This document shows, piece after piece, positions 1 to 5,615 of a DNA stretch of 12,238 bases. The translations under genes were made by a program, and so were the position numbers. Location of the stretch: NCBI GenBank assembly GCA_964472275.1, contig CAYYJN010000059.1:1-12238 (forward strand). The letters run 5' to 3'. The number at the start of each line of letters is the position of its first letter. Within the stretch, counting starts at the first letter, position 1. The notes below the pieces were generated by a model. The model ran no database searches. It saw nothing but the letters and a program-made list of their open reading frames with translations, and had not been told where the DNA came from. The DNA comes from JAFDVN01 sp964472275. Its GTDB lineage: Bacteria > Acidobacteriota > Holophagae > Holophagales > Holophagaceae.

Positions 1-182
1 TCTTCTACGGCTGCACCAACTACCCCAAGTGCGACTTCACCGCCTGGGACAAGCCGACCGCCAAAACCTGCCCCGCCTGCAAGAACCCCTGGATGGGCGA
101 AAAGACCCGCAAGCCGAGAGGCAAGGACCCCATCCAGGTCCTCGTCTGCCCCCAGTGCAAGCACGAGGAGCCGCTGGCGTAG
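1..182 (+). CDS. topA: DNA topoisomerase I, C-terminal zinc-ribbon end (partial)
   Basis: This is the 3' end of a gene that begins outside the window; the reading frame starts at base 3 and stops with TAG at 180-182, leaving 59 codons. The visible peptide begins FYGCTNYPKCDF, a hallmark of the topoisomerase I C-terminal zinc ribbon, and continues with two further Cys pairs (CPAC, then CPQC close to the end). These ribbons bind single-stranded DNA and help the type IA enzyme relax negative supercoils in the cytoplasm; the catalytic tyrosine and TOPRIM domain lie upstream of the window. The tail is Lys/Arg-rich between the Cys pairs. The next gene, in the same direction, starts 48 bases later but differs strongly in base composition, so an operon is unlikely. 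Assignment rests on the ribbon motif and its position at a protein C terminus. Confidence 0.9.
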   Translation, partial: FYGCTNYPKCDFTAWDKPTAKTCPACKNPWMGEKTRKPRGKDPIQVLVCPQCKHEEPLA

Positions 183-230
183 AGGTATTAAGATGTGTGA
201 TCAATTTGAACTGCAAAAGAGGAGGTGTTG

Positions 231-710
231 ATGAGGCGTTCATCTATTGCAGCCATGATGCTGATCGTGTTTGCCAACTCGATGATTGGATGCGGCAATC
301 ATGAACAAGAAAAGAAGATTGCTGATCTAGAGAAGGCTCTTGCGGATGTCGAGGCGAAGCAGAATGCACCGTGGGAACCAGATCCGGCCTGGAGTTATGT
401 GTGGTTTGATTTGGGCCAAGATTTCCGTCAAACAGTGAACCAGTTTTTCTATGTCGCCAAGATATCTACGACCTACAAGCAGAACGGATTTCAGGTTAAT
501 GGCCTCATCGGGAATCTGACTTCCATGCCTATGACAGTGGTGAGGGTCAAAGGCGCAATCAAAAAAACCGGCACAAAGGAATTGACAATCGGCACAACGG
601 ACATTCCTGTTTTGTTGGCCGGTCAGAAATCGTATTTCTCTCTTTTCATACCCACGGACGAGACGAAGATTTCGTCTGTGGGTATTACTGTAGAGGACTA
701 TCGGCAGTAG
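231..710 (+). CDS. Putative lipoprotein with coiled-coil stem, function unknown
   Basis: The 159-residue product starts with two Arg, a hydrophobic stretch (residues 6-19) and Met-Ile-Gly-Cys at 18-21, so Cys21 is a plausible lipidation site. A charged heptad-like segment follows (about 24-43, EKKIADLEKALADVEAK), then a beta-rich domain of about 100 residues. Its 'NGLIGNLTSMPMTVVRVKGAI' region resembles FxLYD-type domains in general pattern, but I do not claim family membership. I chose ATG 231 because GGAGG at 221-225 lies 5 bases upstream; in-frame GTG 225 and TTG 228 would overlap that site. The gene is much richer in A+T than its surroundings (25 of 60 bases G+C at 421-480; 29 of 60 at 541-600), which suggests recent acquisition. 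It converges on the toxin-antitoxin pair with a 39-base gap. Function unknown; probably an envelope protein. Confidence 0.7.
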   Translation: MRRSSIAAMMLIVFANSMIGCGNHEQEKKIADLEKALADVEAKQNAPWEPDPAWSYVWFDLGQDFRQTVNQFFYVAKISTTYKQNGFQVNGLIGNLTSMPMTVVRVKGAIKKTGTKELTIGTTDIPVLLAGQKSYFSLFIPTDETKISSVGITVEDYRQ

Positions 711-749
711 GTAATGAAGCGTTTGGGGGTGTGCAGATGTGCATCCTCT

Positions 750-1049
750 TCAGTTCAGCCAATCCGGGCTGAAGTTCCGTTCGCTGCGGACGACGGTCAG
801 CAACACGATCTGCGGGCCGACGCGCTTGTAGATGATCCGGCATGGGGGCAGGACGAGTTCGCGGTAGGGCTCCTTGGGCCGTTCGGGTAGGCGTCTACCC
901 GAGGCGGGATGCTCGGCGAGCCGTTCGACGCCCGCGATGACCCGCGCGAGCAGGGCTTCCGCGGCATCCGGATTGTCCATGGCGATGAAGGCCAGGACCG
1001 CTTCAAGCCCGGCCCGGGCGGGCTCGGTCCAGATGAGGCGGAGGCTCAT
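750..1049 (-). CDS. ParE/RelE-family toxin of a type II toxin-antitoxin system
   Basis: The 99-residue basic product has the ParE/RelE layout: an N-terminal strand and helix (LRLIWTEPARAGLEAVLAFI), a second helix ending 'VERLAEHPASGRRLPER', then the C-terminal sheet with 'YRELVLPPCRIIYKR' and 'ILLTVVRSERNF'-like strands. Members either poison gyrase (ParE) or cleave mRNA at the ribosome (RelE); sequence alone does not decide which, though the helix pattern fits ParE better. Its ATG (1049-1047) overlaps the antitoxin TGA (1048-1046) as ATGA, so the two are translationally coupled with the antitoxin first, the usual order for Phd/YefM pairs. The length is normal for the family and no truncation is visible. 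Expression should be under the autoregulated promoter in front of the antitoxin. Confidence 0.85.
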   Translation of the reverse strand: MSLRLIWTEPARAGLEAVLAFIAMDNPDAAEALLARVIAGVERLAEHPASGRRLPERPKEPYRELVLPPCRIIYKRVGPQIVLLTVVRSERNFSPDWLN

Positions 1050-1333
1050 GCGCCGCGCTTGGCTTTGGGCCGCCCGAACTTGGCCCGCAGCTCCTTCATC
1101 ACGGTTTCATGGGGGATCATGCGGCCTTCCGCGAGCGCGCGCTCGCCCTGGGCGATGGCCTCCATGATCTCCATGCGCCGCTGCATGAGCTCGTAGCTCT
1201 CGATGTCCATCATCACGGCCGCGGCGCGCCCGTGCTGGGTGATGAGCATGGGCTGCTTCGTCTCCTGGAGCTCCTTGATGAGCTCTGTGGCGCGGCGTTT
1301 CACTTCGGTGACGGGTTGGAGGTTGGTGAGCAT
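1046..1333 (-). CDS. Phd/YefM-family antitoxin
   Basis: From ATG 1333 the product is 95 residues. The N-terminal half (NLQPVTEVKRRATELIKEL, then 'PMLITQHGRAAAVMMDIESYELM') is the characteristic Phd/YefM DNA-binding fold, including the 'I T x HGRAAAV' strand. The C-terminal part (EGRMIPHETVMKELRAKFGR and a Lys/Arg tail) would wrap the toxin. It neutralises the downstream toxin by direct binding and, with it, represses its own promoter. A TTG at 1351 would add six residues, but it falls inside the putative -10 region, while ATG 1333 has GAGG five bases upstream; I prefer the ATG. It overlaps the toxin start by 4 bases. A perfect palindrome lies 21 bases upstream of the start, where an operator would be expected. 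Confidence 0.87.
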   Translation of the reverse strand: MLTNLQPVTEVKRRATELIKELQETKQPMLITQHGRAAAVMMDIESYELMQRRMEIMEAIAQGERALAEGRMIPHETVMKELRAKFGRPKAKRGA

Positions 1334-1350
1334 GGTGGCCTCGATGCCCA

Positions 1351-1379
1351 AATATGATACTTAAGTATCACTTTCGCAA
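1351..1379 (-). promoter_or_regulatory. Possible sigma-70-type promoter for the toxin-antitoxin operon
   Basis: On the minus strand TTGCGA (1379-1374) and CATATT (1356-1351) are separated by 17 bases, each matching four of six consensus positions. The palindrome occupies most of the spacer, so repressor binding there would exclude RNA polymerase. The boxes are weak, and sigma-factor preferences in this organism are unknown. Confidence 0.3.
1355..1370. promoter_or_regulatory. Perfect 16-bp palindrome, probable antitoxin operator
   Basis: The sequence TGATACTTAAGTATCA is identical to its reverse complement over all 16 bases and is AT-rich in a GC-rich neighbourhood. It lies just upstream of the antitoxin start codon. 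Phd/YefM antitoxins and their toxin complexes bind short palindromes in their own promoters, so this is the natural candidate for the autoregulatory site. The palindrome is seen directly; the binding role is inferred. Confidence 0.6.
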
Positions 1380-1487
1380 GAACGAAAAGCAATCAACGGT
1401 GATGCTCGCAGACACCACGCGGCGATCAAACCCATTACGCGGAGTTCGCGGAGGAGCGGAGGGCAGCGGAGGCGCGCCGACCCACCA

Positions 1488-1611
1488 GGCCAGGGCCCGC
1501 CGCGACGCGGCGGCGTTCGCGCGTACGCGCGAACGAGGCAGGATGCGGCAGCGGCGCCCTCACGCCCAAAAGCGTGGATGCGCCGCTGCCGCATCCCGCC
1601 CAGCCCTGGCC
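1488..1611. repeat. Nested palindromes able to form a multi-branched structure
   Basis: Four complementary sets lie one inside another. An outer 9-bp stem pairs 1488-1496 with 1603-1611. Inside it are an 8-bp dyad around A1505 (1497-1504 with 1506-1513), a perfect 20-bp palindrome at 1515-1534 (GTTCGCGCGT and its complement), and a perfect 16-bp stem pairing 1541-1556 with 1581-1596. The loop of that last stem holds a further 5-bp hairpin (1561-1565 with 1572-1576). All matches were checked base by base. There is no T-run after the stems, so this is not an ordinary intrinsic terminator. The role is unknown. Confidence 0.75.
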
Positions 1612-1680
1612 GACGATGTGTCTCGTCCCCTCTGTGTCTCTGCGCCTCCGTGGTGAAAGCTTTTCTTCGCGTCCTTTGCG

Positions 1681-1710
1681 GCATCAGCGTTCATCAGCGC
1701 GCATCACAGT
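1681..1710. repeat. Three tandem 10-base units
   Basis: The units GCATCAGCGT, TCATCAGCGC and GCATCACAGT follow one another without gaps, at the outer edge of the right arm of repeat A. The CATCAGCG core is exact in the first two copies and degenerate in the third. On the minus strand it reads like the GATGAACGCTGATG text that often borders this repeat family. Confidence 0.55.
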
Positions 1711-1760
1711 TCCATTTCAGTTAGTCCTGCTGCCATCCTCGTCCAAGCTCCAGGATCCCC

Positions 1761-2336
1761 ATGCACAAAACCCGCCTTGAAGCCTTCTCGGACGGCGTCC
1801 TCGCCATCCTCATCACCATCATGGTGCTGGACTTGAGGGCGCCGCACGGCGCGGCGTGGGCGGACCTCCATCCGGTGCTGCTGCCCTTCCTCTGCTACGC
1901 CCTCAGCTTCCTCATGCTGGGCATCTACTGGAACAACCACCACCACCTGCTGCAGGCGGCGCAGAAGGTGAACGGGCGCGTGCTCTGGGCCAACATGCAC
2001 CTGCTCTTCTGGCTCTCGCTCGTGCCCTTCGTGACGGGCTGGATGGCCGAGAACCGCTTCGCGCCCCACACCGTCGTCCTCTATGGCGCGGTGCTGTGGA
2101 TGGCGGCGCTCGCCTATTACCTCCTCGTGCGCGCCCTGCTGGCCCACCACGGCACGGGATCGGCCCTCGCCAAGGCCATCGGCGCCGACTTCAAGGGCAA
2201 GCTCTCGCTCGGGATCTACACCGCCGCCATCGTGCTGGCCTGCTGGCAACCGCTGGCGGCCATCCTCCTCTTCGTCGCCGTTGGCCTCATCTGGCTCGTG
2301 CCGGACCTGCGCATCGAGCGCACCTTGGAGCCGTGA
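1761..2336 (+). CDS. TMEM175/DUF1211-family membrane protein, probable potassium channel
   Basis: The 191-residue protein carries the TMEM175 signature right at its N terminus: Arg5 followed by Phe9-Ser10-Asp11 (RLEAFSD), leading into the first membrane helix 'GVLAILITIMVLDL'. Six hydrophobic segments can be drawn (about 7-25, 38-56, 75-93, 104-126, 147-162, 165-181), and the second helix ends in 'YWNNHHH', also typical of the family. Bacterial members have a single six-helix unit that assembles as a tetramer and conducts K+ across the cytoplasmic membrane with modest selectivity; length and layout fit. ATG 1761 has AGGA at 1752-1755. The gene follows repeat A and precedes a small orphan gene by 36 bases. 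The family call is firm; channel activity is known for relatives, not shown here. Confidence 0.88.
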   Translation: MHKTRLEAFSDGVLAILITIMVLDLRAPHGAAWADLHPVLLPFLCYALSFLMLGIYWNNHHHLLQAAQKVNGRVLWANMHLLFWLSLVPFVTGWMAENRFAPHTVVLYGAVLWMAALAYYLLVRALLAHHGTGSALAKAIGADFKGKLSLGIYTAAIVLACWQPLAAILLFVAVGLIWLVPDLRIERTLEP

Positions 2337-2372
2337 GAGCGGGCTTATCCTTGTTCATCCTTAGGAGCGCCC

Positions 2373-2567
2373 ATGCCCCGCGTGAAACTGGACGGCCTCT
2401 TCGAACAGCTCGCCCCGGAGCTGCGCCGGGCGCTGGCTTCGGCGGTGCGGGAGCTGCACCCCGAAGTGGCGGTGGACGAGTACGCGCTCTACCGCGCCTT
2501 TCAGCGCGCGGCGCGGCGGTCGGCGGGGGATTCGGTGGAGATCTCCAGCCGCCAGCTCGAATCCTGA
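2373..2567 (+). CDS. Small hypothetical protein (64 residues)
   Basis: This short gene has a good ribosome binding site (AGGAG at 2363-2367, five bases before ATG) and ends in TGA. The product is charged and almost certainly helical: 'LDGLFEQLAPELRRALASAVREL' could be one amphipathic helix and 'YALYRAFQRAARR' a second, with a short polar tail. It has no signal peptide, membrane segment or cysteine. I do not recognise a family. It lies between the TMEM175 gene (36 bases upstream) and fadH (77 bases downstream), all on the plus strand, so co-transcription is possible but no functional link is evident. The strong start signal, and codon use like its neighbours, support a real gene; a chance ORF cannot be excluded. 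Confidence 0.6.
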   Translation: MPRVKLDGLFEQLAPELRRALASAVRELHPEVAVDEYALYRAFQRAARRSAGDSVEISSRQLES

Positions 2568-2644
2568 GGGCGCTCCCCCGAGGCCAGGGTGACCTACCCG
2601 AAGTCGCCCCTGCCCGAAGAGCGGGAACTGTGGTTTAAGTCTTC

Positions 2645-4657
2645 ATGCCCTATCCGCGCCTGCTCGAACCCCTTGATCTCGGCTTCACCACGCTGAAGAA
2701 CCGCGTGCTCATGGGCTCCATGCACACGGGTCTGGAGGAGGAGCCGAAGGGCTTCGACAAGATGGCGGCCTTCTACGCCGAACGCGCGGCGGGTGGCGTC
2801 GGGCTCATCGTGACCGGCGGCATCTCGCCGAACCTGCGCGGTCGCCTCATGCCCTTCGGCGCGCAGTTGAGCTGGTTCTGGCAGGTGGGCAAGCACCGGA
2901 AGGTGACGCGCGCCGTGCATGAGGCGGGCGGCAAGATCGCGCTGCAGATCCTCCACGGCGGCCGCTACAGCTACCACCCCTTCGCCGTCGCGCCATCGGA
3001 AGTGAAGTCGCCCATCACGCCCTGGAAGCCCCGCGCGCTGAGCGGCCGCGGCGTGCGCGCGACCATCCGCGACTACGCGAGATGCGCTCAGCTCGCGCAG
3101 AAGGCGGGCTACGACGGCGTCGAGATCATGGGCAGCGAAGGCTACCTCATCAACGAGTTCATCGCTTCGCGCACCAACCGCCGCACGGATGAATGGGGCG
3201 GCAGCTACGAGAACCGCATGCGCTTTCCAGTGGAGGTCGTGAAGGCCGTGCGCAAAGCCGTGGGGCGCGACTTCATCATCATCTTCCGCCTTTCGATGCT
3301 GGACCTGGTGCCGGATGGGTCGAGCTGGGACGAAGTCGTTCAGCTCGCGAAAGCCGTCGAGGCCGCGGGCGCGACCATCCTCAACACCGGCATCGGATGG
3401 CACGAGGCCCGCGTGCCCACCATCGCGGCGATGGTGCCGCGCGGCGCCTTCACCTGGGTGACCCACAAACTGAAAGGCGAAGTCGCCATCCCCCTCGTGA
3501 CGACGAACCGCATCAACACGCCGGAGGTGGCCGAAAGCATTTTGGCGAGCGGCGACGCGGACATGGTGAGCATGGCGCGACCCCTGCTCGCGGATGCCGA
3601 CTTCGTGAAGAAGGCAGCCGAGAACCGCCCGGAGGACATCAACACCTGCATCGGCTGCAACCAGGCTTGCCTCGATCACATCTTCAAGCAGAAGCGCGCC
3701 ACCTGCCTCGTGAACCCTCGCGCGGTCTACGAGCTGGAATTAAACTTCACGAAGGCGGAAAGCCCGAAGCGCGTCGTCGTCGTGGGCGGCGGCGCGGCGG
3801 GCATGAGCTTCGCCGCCCATGCCGCCGAACGCGGCCATCGCGTCACGCTTTTCGAAGCCGCGATCGAGCTGGGCGGGCAGGTGAACCTCGCCAAGCGCGT
3901 CCCGGGCAAGGAGGAGTTCTACGAGATGCTCCGCTTCTTCCGCGTGCGCATGGAGAAGGCGGGCGTGGAAGTGCGCCTCGGCGCGAAGGCGACGGTCGAG
4001 GACCTGCGCGGCTACGACGAGATCATCCTCGCCAGCGGCGTCGTGCCGCGCGTGCCGGAGATCGAAGGCCTCGACCATCCGAAGGTCATCAGCTACCCCG
4101 ACCTGCTCGCGGGCCGGAAGACCGCGGGCGCGCGCGTCGCCATCATCGGCGCGGGCGGCATCGGGTTCGATGTGGCGGAATTCCTCGTCCAGGACGGCCA
4201 GGCGCCGGACCTCGCCACCTTCCTCCGTGAATGGGGCGTGGACGACGCCCACGAACATCGCGGCGGCCTGCTGCCGAAGCCCGAGGGCATCCACGCCAAG
4301 CGTGAGGTCACGCTCTGCCAGCGCAAGGCCGACAAGATGGGCGGCACGCTCGGCAAGACGACGGGCTGGATCCACCGCGCCGCGCTCAAGTCCGCGAAGG
4401 TGAAGATGCTGCCGGGCGTGGCCTACGAGCGTATTGACGACGCGGGCCTCTGGGTGCGCGAAGGGCAGGGCGAGCCGCGTTGCCTCGAAGTGGATTCGGT
4501 CATCAACTGCTCCGGCCAACTCTCCAACCTCGAACTGCTGGAGGGCGCCCGCGCCCTCGGCGTGCGCGTGAGCCTCATCGGCGGCGCCAAGCTCGCCACG
4601 GAACTGGATGCTCAGCGCGCCATCCGCGAAGGCGCCGAACTCGCCGCGCGGATCTGA
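2645..4657 (+). CDS. fadH: 2,4-dienoyl-CoA reductase (NADPH), FadH type
   Basis: The 670-residue enzyme matches E. coli FadH (about 672 residues) in length and domain order. Residues 1 to about 365 form the FMN-binding TIM barrel of the Old Yellow Enzyme family. The proposed catalytic Tyr167 (GSEGYLIN) and His253 (GWHEARVP) sit one position from E. coli Tyr166 and His252. Cys335, 338, 342 and 354 (CIGCNQAC...C) should bind the 4Fe-4S cluster. A flavin nucleotide fold follows, with GGGAAG at 381-386, then a pyridine-nucleotide fold with GAGGIG at 502-507, and the C terminus has the typical 'IGGAKLATELDAQRAI' segment. The enzyme moves electrons from NADPH through FAD, FeS and FMN to 2,4-dienoyl-CoA, which allows beta-oxidation of polyunsaturated fatty acids. 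No strong ribosome binding site precedes ATG 2645, but family alignment supports this start. A related NADH:flavin oxidoreductase of other specificity is the main alternative. Confidence 0.88.
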   Translation: MPYPRLLEPLDLGFTTLKNRVLMGSMHTGLEEEPKGFDKMAAFYAERAAGGVGLIVTGGISPNLRGRLMPFGAQLSWFWQVGKHRKVTRAVHEAGGKIALQILHGGRYSYHPFAVAPSEVKSPITPWKPRALSGRGVRATIRDYARCAQLAQKAGYDGVEIMGSEGYLINEFIASRTNRRTDEWGGSYENRMRFPVEVVKAVRKAVGRDFIIIFRLSMLDLVPDGSSWDEVVQLAKAVEAAGATILNTGIGWHEARVPTIAAMVPRGAFTWVTHKLKGEVAIPLVTTNRINTPEVAESILASGDADMVSMARPLLADADFVKKAAENRPEDINTCIGCNQACLDHIFKQKRATCLVNPRAVYELELNFTKAESPKRVVVVGGGAAGMSFAAHAAERGHRVTLFEAAIELGGQVNLAKRVPGKEEFYEMLRFFRVRMEKAGVEVRLGAKATVEDLRGYDEIILASGVVPRVPEIEGLDHPKVISYPDLLAGRKTAGARVAIIGAGGIGFDVAEFLVQDGQAPDLATFLREWGVDDAHEHRGGLLPKPEGIHAKREVTLCQRKADKMGGTLGKTTGWIHRAALKSAKVKMLPGVAYERIDDAGLWVREGQGEPRCLEVDSVINCSGQLSNLELLEGARALGVRVSLIGGAKLATELDAQRAIREGAELAARI

Positions 4658-4669
4658 GTCCTTCCTTTA

Positions 4670-4776
4670 AAAGCAGGAACACGGAGAGCACAGAGGGACA
4701 CAGAGAAAAGCAAAGCCAGTAAGCGGTCTTTCTCTCTGCTCTCTGCACTCTCTCTGCTCCTCTGCGTTCCCGCTTT
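4670..4776. repeat. Dispersed repeat B: large imperfect hairpin downstream of fadH
   Basis: The left arm (4670-4710) starts AAAGCAGGAAC and continues with CACGGAGAG/CACAGAGGGA/CACAGAGA-like units. The right arm (4728-4776) is its approximate reverse complement, a long CT-rich tract ending GTTCCCGCTTT. The outermost 11 bases pair at 10 positions, and the inner parts pair as purine-rich against pyrimidine-rich strands with slippage. A loop of about 17 bases separates them. It begins 12 bases after the fadH stop and could end or protect that transcript. The arms are the same repeat type as in A and C. The rest of the gap to the next gene (4777-4908) shows no clear feature except the ribosome binding site. 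Confidence 0.65.
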
Positions 4777-4908
4777 GGTCGCCGCAGGGAGCGAGGGTTC
4801 CTTGTCAAAAGGCGTGTCCGTCATCCGCGCGTCACGGGCTCGGCCCCAATCTCCACGCGGCTTTTCCTTCGTCTTGGGTGACAATGGCCGATTCGGGAGA
4901 AAGGCCGG

Positions 4909-5574
4909 ATGCACCTTCCACGACGCTCCAGGATCGCCGACGCGGCCATCGCGGTGCTCGCTCTCGCGGGACTCGGGCTTCGCTTCGGCCTCTTCCTGCC
5001 CAAGGCCTGGTCCATGGGCCTATCCACCTGGACCGCCACCGGCAACTTCCACAGCTACTTCAGCGTGCTGACCAATCTGCTGGTGGTGATCGTCTTCCTC
5101 ATTCCAGTCCCGTCCTTCCGCGCGGCGAAGGTTCGCGGAGCGATCACGCTCTACGCGCTGCTCGTCGGCGTGGTCTATGAAACGATGCTGCGCGGCGTGT
5201 GGCATCCCGGCGGCGCGGAGTTCGCGGCCAGCCTCATCCTCCACGACGCCGTGCCCCTGGCCGTGGTGGCGCGTTGGTTCCTGTCGCGGGAGAAGGGCGC
5301 GCTGCGCTGGTCCGACCCGGCGGCCTGGCTCGCCTTTCCCCTTCTCTACCTGGCCTACGCCGTGGCTCGCGGCGAACTCACCGGATGGTGGCTCTATCCC
5401 TTCCTGGATGTCCCCGTCCTCGGCATCCTGCGGGTCGCCCTCAACACCTGCGCCCTCCTGAGCTTCCTCCTGATCCTCGGCCTCGCCATGGTCGCCTGGG
5501 ACCGCCGTGGCCTGAGCCAGGAGGATGAAGAGAGCCTGGAAGACGACGGATTGACGGAACCCTTGAGCGCTTGA
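4909..5574 (+). CDS. Pr6Pr-family (FAR-17a/AIG1-like) integral membrane protein
   Basis: The 221-residue protein has about six hydrophobic segments (9-30, 52-68, 76-94, 104-124, 140-153, 173-197) and an acidic cytoplasm-type tail (QEDEESLEDD). Three family landmarks are visible: 'YFSVLTNLL' at 50-58 before the second helix, 'LHDAVPL' with His112-Asp113 in the fourth, and 'LYPFLDV' at 162-168 between the fifth and sixth. The eukaryotic relatives AIG1/ADTRP hydrolyse branched fatty-acid esters through a Thr/His pair. Whether Thr55 and His112 here act the same way is an analogy, and the bacterial role is unknown. ATG 4909 follows a GGGAGAAAGG stretch (4895 onward). Its TGA lies 41 bases before the preferred start of the glycosylase gene, so the two may be co-transcribed. 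Confidence 0.75.
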   Translation: MHLPRRSRIADAAIAVLALAGLGLRFGLFLPKAWSMGLSTWTATGNFHSYFSVLTNLLVVIVFLIPVPSFRAAKVRGAITLYALLVGVVYETMLRGVWHPGGAEFAASLILHDAVPLAVVARWFLSREKGALRWSDPAAWLAFPLLYLAYAVARGELTGWWLYPFLDVPVLGILRVALNTCALLSFLLILGLAMVAWDRRGLSQEDEESLEDDGLTEPLSA

Positions 5575-5615
5575 AGTCCTGGGATTGCGTGGGCATTCCG
5601 CGCATCCTCGAAGGC

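Larger units (their letters stand above)
1437..1710. repeat. Dispersed repeat A: inward-facing purine-rich arms around a palindromic core
   Basis: This covers most of the 427-base gap between the antitoxin and the next gene, in which I see no convincing coding sequence. The left arm (about 1437-1462) reads as repeated CGCGGAG-like units on the plus strand. The right arm (about 1629-1681) carries CACGGAGG/CGCAGAGA/CACAGAGG units on the minus strand, followed by the minus-strand text of AAAAGCTTTC and CGCAAAGGACGCG. Translated on the minus strand, the right arm gives FTTEAQRHRGDE, a peptide often seen in spurious ORF predictions wherever this repeat family occurs in bacterial genomes. The core between the arms contains the dyads listed separately. 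Bases 1371-1436 and 1711-1760 show no feature I can support beyond a ribosome binding site at 1752-1755 for the next gene. Confidence 0.6.

Noticed and set aside
1515..1534. Perfect 20-bp palindrome considered as a terminator or recombinase attachment site
   Set aside because: There is no T-run for a terminator and no integrase gene or duplicated flanking core to support an attachment site.
1354..1656. Plus-strand open frame of 100 codons across repeat A
   Set aside because: It covers the operator palindrome, the repeat arms and the nested dyads; these structures explain the sequence better than a protein.
1361..1684. Minus-strand open frame of 107 codons in the gap before the TMEM175 gene
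   Set aside because: It translates the repeat arm (FTTEAQRHRGDE) and the palindromic core. This peptide text is a known by-product of the dispersed repeat, with no start signal and no coding-like composition.
2588..2611. Possible 7-bp hairpin before fadH as a terminator
   Set aside because: It needs a G-T pair, has a 9-base loop and lacks a following T-run.
2594..3679. Minus-strand open frame of 361 codons opposite fadH
   Set aside because: It lies antisense to the conserved FMN domain of fadH, and its His/Ala/Arg/Val-rich product is typical of a reversed GC-rich gene.
5571..5615. TTG start for the glycosylase, 15 codons upstream of the chosen ATG
   Set aside because: The added residues do not look like the family N terminus, and ATG 5616 aligns with the usual first helix; kept only as an alternative.
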